Source of the DNA: Anomaloglossus baeobatrachus
Lineage: Eukaryota > Chordata > Amphibia > Anura > Aromobatidae
Length of the DNA stretch: 64,000 nucleotides
Direction of reading: 5' to 3'
Assembly (NCBI RefSeq): GCF_048569485.1
Contig: NC_134364.1
Span: forward strand, 128,069,089-128,133,088
A program made the position numbers and the translations under genes. Below the pieces are notes generated by a model. The model did no database searches. It was not told the origin of the DNA and saw only the letters and a program-made list of their open reading frames with translations. Of the stretch, positions 11,245-22,254 are shown piece after piece. The first letter of the stretch is position 1. The number at the start of each line of letters is the position of its first letter.

Positions 11245-13666
11245 CTGTAGTATAAAGAGAGTACATATAAAATAAAGTCATTGCTGACCCAATAATCATT
11301 GACCTCAAATATGGAGTTGCCAAGAACCCCAGCTGTCCTAATGACCAGTGTGTCGACTCTGGGCTAAAGCCATACAACATCATGGATGAAGGAACAAAAG
11401 TGAGAAAATTAGAGAAAGATAATAATATCATATCAACGGAACAATAGAAGAGTCAAAATAAGAGCCGGAGACATCAGCTTTCACATAAGTCAATGGTAGT
11501 CTCGGCAAGTGACGAAAGATGGAAAAAACAAAATGAGCAGTTCTGTTCTTCCTGTCAAAGTGATAGAAACCTCGTTGGTATACATTGACCTTCCTTATAA
11601 GTCAAGAGGATCCATTAGATATATTCAACGTATGATAAATCAAGCAGTTTTGAAGTTTTAAAGTGCAGATGGAGGAATGGAAGAAGCTGCAGGAAGGAAG
11701 AGGAAGACCAAGGAGCAAGTGCAGATGGAGACATGGAAGAAGCTACATGGAGAATAAAGACATGAGCCAAGGATGTAAAAGGAGAACGTGCAGGTGGAGA
11801 CATGGAAGAAGCTACATGGAGAATATAGACATGAACCGAGGATGTAAAAGGAGAAAGTGCAGGTGGAGACATGGAAGAAGCTACATGGAGACTATAGATA
11901 TGAACCGAGGATGTAAAAGGAGAAAGTGCAGGTGGAGACATGGAAGAAGCTACATGGAGACTATAGATATGAACCGAGGATGTAAAAGGAGAAAGTGCAG
12001 GTGGAGACATGGAAGAAGCTACATGGAGACTATAGATATGAACCGAGGATGTAAAAGGAGAAAGTGCAGGTGGAGACATGGAAGAAGCTACATGGAGACT
12101 ATAGATATGAACCGAGGATGTAAAAGGAGAAAGTGCAGGTGGAGACATGGAAGAAGCTACATGGAGAATATAGATATGAACCAAGGATGTAAAAGGAGCA
12201 AGTGCAGGTGGAGACATGGAAGAAGCTACATGGAGAATATAGACATGAGCCAAGGATGTAAAAGGAGAAAGTGCAGGTGGAGACATGGAAGAAGCTACAT
12301 GGAGACTATAGATATGAACCAAGGATGTAAAAGAAGAAAGTGCAGATGGAGACATGGAAGAAGCTACATGGAGAATAAAGACATGAGCCAAGGATGTAAA
12401 AAGAGAAAGTGCAGGTGGAGACATGGAAGAAGCTACATGGAGAATAAAGACATGAGCCGAGGATGTAAAAGGAGAAAGTGCAGGTGGAGACATGGAAGAA
12501 GCTACATGGAGAATATAGACATGAGCCAAGGATGTAAAAGGAGAAAGTGCAGGTGGAGACATGGCAGAAGCTACATGGAGAATATAGATATGAACCGAGG
12601 ATGTAAAAGGAGAAAGTGCAGGTGGAGACATGGAAGAAGCTACATGGAGAATATAGACATGAGCCAAGGATGTAAAAGGAGAAAGTGCAGGTGGAGACAT
12701 GGAAGAAGCTACATGGAGAATATAGACATGAGCCAAGGATGTAAAAGGAGAAAGTGCAGGTGGAGACATGGAAGAAGCTACATGGAGAATATAGACATGA
12801 GCCAAGGATGTAAAAGGAGAAAGTGCAGGTGGAGACATGGAAGAAGCTACATGGAGAATATAGACATGAGCCAAGGATGTAAAAGGAGAAAGTGCAGGTG
12901 GAGACATGGAAGAAGCTACATGGAGACTATAGACATGAACCGAGGATGTAAAAGGAAAAAGTGCAGGTGGAGACATGGAAGAAGCTACATGGAGAATATA
13001 GACATGAGCCAAGGATGTAAGAAGAAGACCAAGGAACCAGAACAAGAACATACAGAATCACAGATGAGGCAACATAGAAAATGTAGAGGCGAATCTAAGA
13101 AGCAAAACCAAAGAGTAAAAACAAAGAACTAAATAATAAATGCAAACATAAACCAAGAAAGCAGAAAGAAAATCAAGGAGCAATAGCAAATGAAGTAATT
13201 GAAGAAGCTCCAAGGAAAATGTTGACATGAACCAAAGAAGGAGGAGGAAGACCAAGGAACAAGAACAGAAAGATGAAGCTACATGGAAAATGTGGACAAA
13301 AGAAAAGTCAATGTTGGAACGAGTATGAAGAAGACCAAGAAGAGCATAAGAAAGGACATTTGTATCCTGAAAGTAGGATCAGGAGAAGACATGGACTGCA
13401 ACTGGAGATAGGAGACACAGACCAAATCACTACACGTTCTATATGTTCTATGCATAAAGTAACCGCAATCATTACTGGTCAAACATGCTCCAGTTTATCT
13501 TTTACCCCCAATCTTAATACTAACCAATGGAAAATGTCTAATCTTTCTCTACCCCTTTAGTCTTACACAAATGAAACTATTCCAAAGTAACTACAGTAAC
13601 CAGTAGGAAGGATTAGTATAGAGGAAGCCGTCCTGGCCATGGAGAGCGATGGAGGGGTCCACTTAC
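11245..13666 (-). other. Intron 1 of the S100 fused-type gene
   Basis: A 2.4-kb intron lies between the GTAAGT donor at 13,666-13,661 and the CTACAG acceptor at 11,250-11,245. More than half of it is a 69-bp minisatellite (11,690-13,025). The stretch 13,026-13,300 contains diverged relatives of the same unit (AAGACCAAGGA, AGAAGCTCCAAGGAAAATG). Nothing else is recognisable. Phase is not relevant because the upstream exon is non-coding. Confidence 0.7.
11690..13025. repeat. 69-bp intronic minisatellite
   Basis: There are about 19 copies at an exact 69-bp spacing, each containing GTGGAGACATGGAAGAAGCT and GAGCCAAGGATGTAAAAGG. Because 69 is divisible by three and the unit lacks stops in one phase on each strand, it gives a 489-codon plus-strand frame and a 478-codon minus-strand frame. 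Both lie inside the intron and look incidental. Confidence 0.95.
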
Positions 13667-13711
13667 CTGGGTGTGTGTATCGTAGATCAGCAGAGCAGTG
13701 AGCCATACAGT
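13667..13711 (-). other. Non-coding exon 1 and transcription start region
   Basis: Downstream of the TATA box the minus strand reads CTTCACTGTATGG, a reasonable initiator with the A at about 13,711. It then runs about 45 bases to ACACACCCAG followed by the donor GTAAGT. There is no ATG in frame with the protein. A short untranslated first exon is the standard layout of S100 and S100 fused-type genes. Confidence 0.65.
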
Positions 13712-13733
13712 GAAGAATACAGCCACCAGCCCC

Positions 13734-13741
13734 TATTTATA
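13734..13741 (-). promoter_or_regulatory. TATA box of the S100 fused-type gene
   Basis: TATAAATA followed by GGGG, 30 bases upstream of the inferred start site. About 45 bp further upstream, plus-strand 13,787-13,794 reads TGATGCAA, which fits a C/EBP-ATF type site. That second site is only a sequence match. Confidence 0.75.
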
Positions 13742-14034
13742 CAGATCCTCTTAGCCTACTTCATTTATGGTGACACATTGATGTGATGATGCAACTATTA
13801 CTGTGCAAGCGCTGATTATATCCTCAGGTGGATACATAAATGACACCAGTAATCTTCTCCATACAACAGGTCCCATAAAAAATCATTTTAAGCTGTGCTC
13901 TATCCTCATAGTGCATTTCATTCACGGCAGTCACCCTCCCTTCTACCATAATGCTGAGTAGGGGGATTACACAGGAGCGGTGCCAAGAACCTGCAAAGAT
14001 GCAATTGACTCCATTTTTAACGTGATGTCCCAAC
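13742..14034. other. Upstream flank of the promoter, no gene seen
   Basis: Non-repetitive sequence with no convincing ORF. It presumably holds proximal regulatory sites of the S100 fused-type gene, but only the TGATGCAA match can be named. Confidence 0.4.
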
Positions 14035-14920
14035 CTTTCTTTTTCCGGCCACCCCATTCTATATCCACATCTTCTATGACCACAACATTTTCGGACCAGC
14101 CCTCTGACCACCACTTCTATGACCACTTCTTCTCTTCTGCTCCCATTCTTGGACAATCACATCCTTTGACATCCCTACTTTGGACACCACGTCTATGACT
14201 ACTTCCTCTCTTACCTTCCCAATCTTGGACCACCCCTTCTTTGGTCACTTCATTCTTTGACATTGTATCTCTTGCCACCACATTCTCTGACCATCCCTTT
14301 TCAGGTCATCACTTCTATGACCCCTTCTTCTCTTACCTCCCCGTTTTTGGACCACCCCTTCTCTGGGACTTCTTCTTTTGAGACCCCATCATTGGCCACC
14401 ACATTCTGATGCCACCATCTGATGACCATTCCATTCCTGGACAATAGTTCTCTGGCCACTTCTTCTCTTAACTCCTCATTCTTGGACCACCCCTTCTTTG
14501 GTTATCCATCCTTTGACATTCCATCTCTGTCCACCATATTCTGACACCTTCATCCTCTGGCCATTCCTTCTCTGTTCACCACTTGTCTGACCACTTCTTC
14601 TCTTATCTCCCTATTCTTGTATCACCCCTTCTCTGGCAACTTCATTCTTTGACATCCCTTCTCTGGACACCACATTCTCTGATGTTCCATACTTCTTCAC
14701 ATCCCTTCTCTGCTTCTCTGGATAACACTTCTTTGACCTCTTGTACTGTTACATCATAATTCTTTGACCACCTCTTCTTTGGCCACTCCATCCCATGACA
14801 TTCCATCTCTGGCCACCACATTCTCTGATGCCCCCATCCTCTGACCATCCCTTCTCTAGTCTCACTTCTAGGAGCACTTCTCTTACTTCCCTATTCTTGG
14901 ACCTCTCCCTCTGGCTCTAC
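14035..14920. repeat. Degenerate ~135-bp tandem repeat
   Basis: A pyrimidine-rich block with recurring phrases TTCTTGGACCACCCCTTCT, CATTCTTTGACATTCC and CCACCACATTCTCTGACC. The phrase CTTCTCTTAC-TCCC-TTCTTGGACC returns at about 14,205, 14,327, 14,463, 14,598 and 14,877, roughly 120-140 bp apart (the last gap is two periods). It is an old, diverged tandem array without coding potential. Confidence 0.7.
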
Positions 14921-15375
14921 TGCTTTTTGAGATTTTTGTTGAACGTCTACCTATTGGGTTATGTTCTCCATCAATTGTAGATACTTCCCATTATCGCCTA
15001 GGTTCAGCTCATTAGTGACATAGGGTCCTCTGATTGCCTGGTGTTGGGTCTTCAGGCTTCTCATTGTTCATTATTTCATTGACTGTCTCCATCTTGGTGC
15101 CCATTTTCTTTTCCTTGTCATCTTTTCGCGTTTGTCTTCTCTGAGGAGATGGGTATTTCCATGAAGTGTCCAGACAAAGCCTAATTCTCCTAGCTGATGC
15201 TTGGGATTGAATTGTTTAAGGACTTTATTTATTGTCCTTATTATCTGCAGGATTCATCAACTCCAATGTTCTTGGGTGTCAATACTTTTTTGTTCAGCCT
15301 TGTGCTCCTCAAAAAGAGCTACGGAACCCCCCTATGTTACAATTTCATAAATGGCAGGACTGCACATCTTATATA
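14921..15375. other. No gene or element recognised
   Basis: Ordinary AT-rich sequence between the degenerate repeat and the Tc1-like element. Its open frames are short and lack any recognisable motif. Confidence 0.4.
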
Positions 15376-15449
15376 CAGTATATCACAAAAGTGAGTAGTC
15401 CCCACACATTTTATTTTCATGTAACAACAGTAAAGATCTGACACTGTGA

Positions 15450-15640
15450 TACAATGTGCAATGTCAGTGTGCAGCTTATATATAATGTGCAGTGTCAGTG
15501 TGCAGCTTATATACAATGTGCAGTGTCAGTGTGCAGCTTGTATACCATGTGCAGTGTCAGTGCGCAGCTTGTATACCATGTGCAGTGTCAGTGTGCAGCT
15601 TGTATACAATGTGCAGTGTCAGTGTGCAGCTTGTATAATA
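15450..15640. repeat. 31-bp minisatellite in the Tc1 terminal repeat
   Basis: About six copies at 31-bp spacing of a unit containing ATGTGCAGTGTCAGTGTGCA and GCTTGTATAC. The opposite terminal repeat has this sequence only once (GTCAGTGTGCAGCTTGTATAA when reverse-complemented), so the array expanded in the left end only. Confidence 0.9.
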
Positions 15641-16134
15641 GTGTAAATTTGGTGCCCTCTAAATATTTCAACACACAGCTATTAATGTCTAAACTGCTGC
15701 CAACAAAAGTAAGTACACCCCTAATTGAAAATGGTCAAATTGTGCCCAATTAACCACTTCCCCTCCCCGATGTCATGGGACTCATTAGTGAGGAGGTCTC
15801 AGGAGTGAATGGGGGCAAGTGTGCTACATTTGGTGTTATCTATCACACACTCTCTCGTACTGGTCACTGGAGGCTCAGCATGGCTCCTCATGGCAAAGAA
15901 TTCTCTGAGGATCGGAAAAAAGAACTGTTGCTCTACATAAAGATGGCCGAGGCTATAAGAAGATTGTCGATGCACTGAACATAAACTGCAGCACGGTGAC
16001 CAAGACTATACAGTGGTGTAACCAGACAGGATCCAATCAGCCACTATGGCCAACCACAGAAGCTCAGTGCACAAGCGCAGTGTCATATCCAGAGGTCGTC
16101 TATTCAGAATAGACGTATAAGTGTTGATAGCATT

Positions 16135-16370
16135 GCTGCAGAGGTTACAGGGGTGGGGGGGGGTCTACCTGTATGTGCTCAGACCATATGCCACACACTG
16201 CAGAGGTTACAGGGATGGGGGTCCTCCTGTCAAGTCTCAGACCATAAACCGCACACTCCAGAAGTTACAGAGGTGGGGGGTCCGCCTGTCAATGCTCATA
16301 CCATACACCACACACTGCTGAGGTTACAGGGGTGGGGGGGTCCGCCTGTCAGTGCACACTGCAACACATT
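16135..16370. repeat. ~63-bp tandem duplication inside Tc1 transposase
   Basis: Three to four imperfect copies of a unit that starts GAGGTTACAGGGGTGGGG and contains CAGACCATA and CCACACACTGC. The phrase is a normal single-copy part of Tc1-like transposase genes, so this is a local expansion. Confidence 0.8.
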
Positions 16371-17134
16371 GCTCTGCATGACTGTTGTCCCAGAAAGAAG
16401 CCTCTTCTAAAAATGATGCATAAGAAAGCCGCAACCACTTTGCTGAAGATGAGCAGACTAAGGACATGGATTACTGGAACCATCCTTTGTCTGATGAGAA
16501 AAAGATAAACTTATTTGGTTCAGTTAGTGTTAAGCGTGTGTGGTGGCTCCAGGTGAAGAGGACAAAGACAAGTGTGTCCTGCCTACAGTCAGGCATGGTG
16601 GCGGAGGCTCATGGTTTGAGGCTGCAGCAGTGCTGTCGACTGTGGGGGGCTACAGTTCATTTATTGAACCATGAATGAAAACATGTCCTGTGACATACTG
16701 AAGCAGAGCAGGATCTCCTCCCTTCATATTCCAACATGATAATGACCCCAAACACCTCCAAGACCCCTACTGCCTCGCTAAAGAACCTGTGGGTAAAAGT
16801 GCTGCACCAGCCAAGCATCTCCAGACCTAAACCCTATGGAGATCTGTAGGGCCTCCTCAAACAGAAGGTGGAGGAACAAAAGGTCTCTAACCTGTGAAGC
16901 TCTAGTGACTTCCATGCCCAAGAGACGTAAGGACGTGCTGGAAAATAATGGTGGCCACACAAAACTTTGAACAAATAGCCATTTTAACTTAGGGGTGTAC
17001 TCACTTTTGTTGCCAGTGGTTCAAACATTAATGGCTGTGTGTTGAGTTATTTAGAGGACATCATATTTACACTGTTATACAAGCTGCACACTGACTACTT
17101 GGATGTACTCATGTCAATTGTTTGCCTGTCGAAG

Positions 17135-17248
17135 ACATTAGGAAAGTTACCATGATCTCGAAATATCAGTAGAAGTCCGTCGTCCTAGCAGGACCTGCTG
17201 GGACGAAGGACTTCTGATATTTCGAGATTATGGTAACAGTCCTAATGT
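17135..17248. repeat. Foldback element, ~57-bp arms
   Basis: ACATTAGGAAAGTTACCATG on the left pairs with CATAATCTCG-type sequence on the right: the right arm reverse-complements to ACATTAGGACTGTTACCATA. Both arms continue through CTCGAAATATCAG and AGAAGTCC to a centre near 17,195. With few mismatches it can form a long hairpin. It is probably a tiny palindromic MITE. No clear target duplication is seen. Confidence 0.85.
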
Positions 17249-18955
17249 ATATTGTGAGTAGTGAGTAGCCTTCTCTCTGTCCCTAGATTAGCCATAATAC
17301 AGAAGAGGGCTAGCTTGGCCAACCCCTTCATACACAACTTTGATTTAAGAAATTCCCTCAAAGTGGACCTTCTTGGACAGTGGACTTGTGATGATATCTT
17401 GAGGTCATACATTTTTGATTGTAGGGGGCCAAAACCTGTCCAGGACTCCCCTTTCCAAAAGACTTCTAATGAAAACTTAGATGGCCATACACCCTCATAT
17501 CTGGGGCAGAGCAGAACTGGATTCCTGTCACATTACACAGGTATAATAATATCTGTCCGTACTATAAATGTCATCCTGCTCTGCAAAATTAGATATTAAC
17601 AAAAGAGAAAAATGCAGATGGAGAACACGGATATTGTCTGCAAACCATTCATTACATGATGAGAAGGTGCAACCGTGTTGGCATTGAGTCAAGCAGACAT
17701 AGTTATAAATGGAAGAAAGGGAGGGTTGCACCTTGGGGCGTTATGGACAGAGTGGTGGAGTAATAGAGAGGCGGATGGGATGACTCGAAGGTCAGGGCTG
17801 GTCCTCCCCGCCATGGTCTACATATACATCATGTAGGAACATATGGCAAATATGGTGATGTCATTACAGCCCGGTCGTGTGTTCTTGCCATGGCACTTAG
17901 ATATATGGCTCAGTAGACAGTAGTAAGGGGTTTGCAGCAGAGGAGGGAGTGCACCACTCTAAGGAGCAATTACTGAAAATACCGGCTGTCAATCACTTCT
18001 AGATTCTGCACATAGAAGATGTTAACTCTTTCCCTGCAGGGTGGGGGTCACAGGACGAGCTTTCGCGCAGTGACTTATTAATTAGGCTTCCCACTAATAT
18101 ACGGGTGTACAGTTCCTCTCCCACATTCCACTGAGCCCCTAATTACACAGCGCAGCCACTTACGAGTGAATGTGAGTTAAGAGATCAGAGGGTGAAGCAT
18201 GGAGGGAATTAAAGAGCAGATTACGGTACAAGACCTGTGAGGGCGCAGGACGTCCAGGGAGATTATACCAGGCCCATGCAACCTGCTGCCGAATGGGATT
18301 TAGAGTAGCCGTATCCTCCCAGCATAAGGCCAACTCTCATCCTTCTCTCAAAATCCACCATTATACTGTAGAGTCTACTGGGTTGTCCGGAGAACTCCAT
18401 AAAGACCCTGTCTAACGTGACATCTCCAGGTTGGCTCCTGGTGGTCTCCATGAGTTCTCACATTCTGCCCAGTGTTAGCCCCAATTTAGAAACAAAATCC
18501 ACATAAAAACCACCCTTACTACCAAGCAGCATTATTTCCGTTAGGCTTTTCACACAGATTGGGACGTTCTTCATTGATTTCTGTCCGTGCCATTGAAAAA
18601 AGAGAAATACTAAGTAGAAGAACGGTAGAAGAAATCTGAGGTGGACACTTGGACTTCTGCTGAGGATTAGCCACTTGCACTGATTTTTCTGTGCAGACTC
18701 TCCGATAGTAATCTACATACTACGCAGTCTCACTGAGCGGGCAAAAATATGCATTGAAATATGGTTATGGAATGTATATTTTGTTGCTTCAACACTTGGT
18801 CAATAACATCTGGTTTTCTGAAGATCATGGACAACCCACCTAAACCTTCTGCCTGGCCTGTGCCAGGGCAGGATGACCACTTGGGTGACTCTTGAGTCAT
18901 GTATTAGGACAGTCATGGTTGTCACCTCCCCAAGACTCTACAGTTTACTATTCTG
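17249..18955. other. Unannotated 1.7-kb stretch
   Basis: No recognisable gene, RNA or repeat. Open frames are at most about 112 codons, with no motif or splice context. It could be genuine unique intergenic DNA. Confidence 0.4.
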
Positions 18956-18959
18956 CTCA

Positions 18960-20096
18960 TGTGACACCCTGGACCCCAGGGGTCACAGGTTACAACATCA
19001 CCACATACACCCCCACACTAGAAAGGTACCATCAGTCAACCATAAAGACCTGATTGCCTCCCTCAGTGTTAGACAGGCACACCAGGTGGGCGGAGTCAAG
19101 CGGAAAGACACGCCCCCCGAGGAGTCTGCTGGCCTGAGGCAGGAAATACAAACAGTCAAGTTCAGTAAGAGTGCAGAGAGGAGTTGAGTCTGTAGAGTGC
19201 AGCACAGTGGAGTGGAGTGAAAGTCAGGCAGGCAGACGGCAGTGACCGCCTGCAGGAGACCGGGAACATGACCAGCGGAACCATAAGGGACCGGGACAGG
19301 GTAGTGGCCCGCCAGAACCAAACCTGGGAGCTAACAGGATACCGGAGCACCAGGCAGGGTACTCAGACCCCGAACTAGGCTATATGCCACCACCATAGTC
19401 GAATTAACTGATTGCGGTCTGGACCTCAGGGGTTCATTCCCACAAAAGTCCCGTTAGAAGGCAACAGCCCAACCCGTCCGGATAGTAGCCACCGCCAAAG
19501 GCCAGAGATCCAAGGGCCAGCGCCTGCGGGCAAAGGAGCTCCTCCGACATCTACAAGCCGGGGAGCTGACTACCAGTGCTCAGGCACAGTGGTCAAACTA
19601 CTACATAGGTGCAGGAGAAAGGTGGACATTGCCAACCCGACTAGGAAGCTACAGCCGGCTGCGGGCCCCGTTCATAACTTCGTTTGGTTTACCAGTGACT
19701 CTGTGTGGTTTAATCGTGAGTACACCAGTGCCCTCAGGCACCGCACCGCGCGGCACCGCAACCCTGCACCCTGCACCCCGGGTCACGCACCACCGGGCCC
19801 CGAGACCAACATCCCCTAGCCACGGAGGGGTCAACACCTAGCTGCGCCACTACAATGCTCCCGGGAGTCCCCGTACCTTCACCGCAGCGGTGGTGTCCAC
19901 CATCACCACAACCCGTGTGTGGCGTCACGAACAATCCTCCCAAAACCAAATACCCGCATTCCCCCGTGTGGAACGCCAACCCCCTTGCAGAGCAACGTGA
20001 CCCCCAGGTCCGTGAGAGGATCGAGCCACCACCCGTAGAACGCGAGCACGGATCCGAGCGGCTCGGCGACCGCAGCCGAGGCCGCGGGGCGGTACA
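18960..20096 (+). repeat. 5' LTR
   Basis: Begins TGTGACACCCTGGACCCCAG and ends GCGGTACA. It contains the family block GTGGCGTCACGAACAATC near 19,918. Confidence 0.85.
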
Positions 20097-20108
20097 CATC
20101 GACTCTTC

Positions 20109-20126
20109 TGGCGTCACGAACAGGAT
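20109..20126 (+). other. Likely primer-binding site
   Basis: TGGCGTCACGAACAGGAT begins 12 bases after the 5' LTR. The element at 26,749 has the same TGGCGTCACGAACAGG just after its 5' LTR, which supports the assignment. TGG fits pairing to a tRNA CCA end. The tRNA species is not identified. Confidence 0.6.
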
Positions 20127-20407
20127 AGAACCAGTCTACTTACCAGTAGAAGTGCACCTTGTGATCCCTGTCAGTGGCGTCCGGCTGAAAAATCTGAAGA
20201 TCCGCCATCTTGGGCGCGAAAATTTCCCGCTCGACTCGTCTTCCCCGAGCAGTGGAGGCGCAAAAGTGAAGCCCCGCCCCCAAAGAGAGAAGTGCTATGG
20301 AAAAACCAAGGGGGGGGGGCGGGCGAATAGCTGGCCTCATGTGATCTCGGCGATAAGAAGCAGGGACGCCAGACACCCGTCTTGTTCCTGGATCCCGAGC
20401 AAGAAAC

Positions 20408-21334
20408 ATGTCCGCCCCGTCCAGCAAGTCTGAAGCCCTGGAGCCCGCGCCCGGAACAGCGGCGTGGGTGGAAGCCCGGACAGCACAGATAAGGCACCAT
20501 CTGCAGGCCCAAGTTCAGCTCCTCGTGGAAGGAAGGGTGGCCGAAATGGAGGAGGTAGCTGCGGCTGTGCGGGCACGTGAGGTGGACGCAGTGTTGGAGG
20601 AGCGGGTAAGCGACCCACGTCCCTACGTCCCAGAGGGAACGGCTACTGCTGCCGAGGGGTCCGGTCTGCTCCCGCTCACCCTGCTGCGTCCCCCACCGCT
20701 CGTACCGGTCGCTGTTGCCCCACCGATCGGTCCGTTGCCCCCGACACCGGCAGTGGGTTCCACCGTACCTGCCCGCGAGGGCAGGCCTGTAGACGCAGCC
20801 CGCGGACGGCCGCTTGCCCGGTCGGCACCGATCCCGTTGCCCTGGAAGGTGCCCGTTCCCCGCGAGGAACCGCAGGTCCCGGAGGTGACCATGCCTGAAG
20901 AGGCCCCAGTAGCCCGCCCGGCCCGAAGAATGCTGGACGCTCACCGGCAGGAGGCCTGGAAGGTAAGGCTGGCCGTTCCCAGGCTCCAGGCCTCGGCTGA
21001 GGCAGCGGAGAGATGTCGCTGCAAAGCAGCAAGACAGGCCGCGACAAAGCAGGGCTCCCCAATACCGGTGGTGCCGGTTGTAGCCAGTATCGGGGAGCGC
21101 CAACTGGGCCCGACCCCCGCGCAGAAGGAGCACGCAGAAACCCCATACTGGGAGCGGCAGCTGAATCAGAAGGGCCGGGAAATTGAGGCCCGTGAAAAGG
21201 AGAAGGCCGCAGTACTGGCCCGCACCATCCGGGAAAAAGAAAACCTCCGGAATGCAACATACCGGGTGTGGGGCCAGACCTACGAAGGCCAGGTCCGGCG
21301 GTTTTGCCCCCGGCGTGGATGGGGGTTCATATAA
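20408..21334 (+). CDS. Fossil element ORF with cold-shock-like C-terminal region
   Basis: The interior of the LTR element carries a 308-codon open frame starting MSAPSSKSEALEPAPG. An N-terminal helical, Ala/Glu-rich section (about residues 15-70) is followed by a long Pro/Val/Arg-rich middle, then a basic coiled-coil-like section with KEKAAVLARTIREKENLRN. The DNA around 21,260-21,480 resembles a cold-shock nucleic-acid-binding domain: an RNP1-like GWGFI motif and an EVF motif are visible. No zinc knuckle or capsid motif is obvious. It probably stands in for gag in a non-autonomous element. The copy is a fossil and is treated as broken. Confidence 0.5.
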   Translation: MSAPSSKSEALEPAPGTAAWVEARTAQIRHHLQAQVQLLVEGRVAEMEEVAAAVRAREVDAVLEERVSDPRPYVPEGTATAAEGSGLLPLTLLRPPPLVPVAVAPPIGPLPPTPAVGSTVPAREGRPVDAARGRPLARSAPIPLPWKVPVPREEPQVPEVTMPEEAPVARPARRMLDAHRQEAWKVRLAVPRLQASAEAAERCRCKAARQAATKQGSPIPVVPVVASIGERQLGPTPAQKEHAETPYWERQLNQKGREIEAREKEKAAVLARTIREKENLRNATYRVWGQTYEGQVRRFCPRRGWGFI

Positions 21335-22254
21335 GAAAAAGGCCTGGAGGCCGAGGTCTTCTTCTCCAGAAGGGATGTGTACCACCATCTTCCCCTGGGT
21401 CACCCGGATCGTGACCTGAAAGCCGGTGAGCCGGTCTCATACACCCGCCACTGCGAGGAGAGGGGCTGGTTCGCCCTGGATGTCAGAAGAAGGGCGAGCC
21501 ACGGTGTTTCTGGGCGGCCCCAGTCCCCTCCATCCGCCATACAGCCCCGATGTGGAGCTGGAGGAGGAATATGAAGAAGGAGACTTAAAGTAAGGCAGCG
21601 GACTCCCGTTGTCAAACAGTGACAGTCACCGTTGGGACCAACAAGTTTATTTTGTGGTAGCCCGTTGGCTGCTGAAGTGCCCGTCCCCGTTGGGACTGAT
21701 GTTGTCACCTTTACCCCTTAAAGACAAAGCTGAGAACATGCAAGTCCCCCAAAAATTGTTGGGTTTGTAAATAGTCCCCAACTGCCCCTTCCTGCAATTG
21801 CCAGTCTCCGGAGAGGCTGGTTGGAGGAAGGACCCGCAGCAGAGCAGGCTGGGGTCCGGTCACCACCAGGACCGGTGACCATCCTGCGGGTCAGGGGTCC
21901 CCTTGGACGTGGGGCCTCTGAAGGACTGCCGGGTGCGTGTCACCGTACCCGTTCCCGTTTGGGTGGCCTGGGCCAGTTCCCGTTTTCCGGACTGGGGAAA
22001 AGGGGTGCTGCCTGTTTCGTAGGGGCAGCATCAAGGTTCAGGTTGCTTGGGTGAGAAAGCGGAAGGACCCGTTAATGTTATTAAAAATGTTTTCCCATTT
22101 GCAACGGTTCAAGTGATGTGCCTCCTGTAAGGGAAGAAATGAAAATGCTTTTTGAAATGTTTTACCTGTTATTTATCCTTTTTTGCAGTTAACAACAAAA
22201 TAAACCAGTGTGGACGGGCAGCTCGCGGACGGTCTGCATTAAACCAAGGGGGAG

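Larger units (their letters stand above)
15376..17105 (+). mobile_element. Broken Tc1-like DNA transposon
   Basis: The left end CAGTATATCACAAAAGTGAGTA follows a TA dinucleotide (15,374-15,375), the Tc1/mariner target. A long inner inverted repeat is visible: 15,620-15,735 is the reverse complement of about 16,980-17,090 with scattered differences (GTGTGCAGCTTGTATAA, CAACACACAGC, AAGTACACCCCTAA). Transposase remnants are clear. DNDPKH (16,738-16,755) and SPDLNPME (16,818-16,841) match the second Asp and the Glu motifs of the DD34E catalytic domain. The reading frame is broken repeatedly, the coding region carries a tandem expansion at 16,135-16,370, and the outer right end is missing or too diverged to see. 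It is not mobile. Confidence 0.8.

Noticed and set aside
11615-13132. 489-codon Arg-rich plus-strand frame and 478-codon minus-strand frame
   Set aside because: Translations of the 69-bp intronic minisatellite. Openness follows from the unit length and lack of stops.
17261-17599. 112-codon plus-strand frame in unique DNA
   Set aside because: No motif, no splice or promoter context, and a length expected by chance in 1.7 kb.
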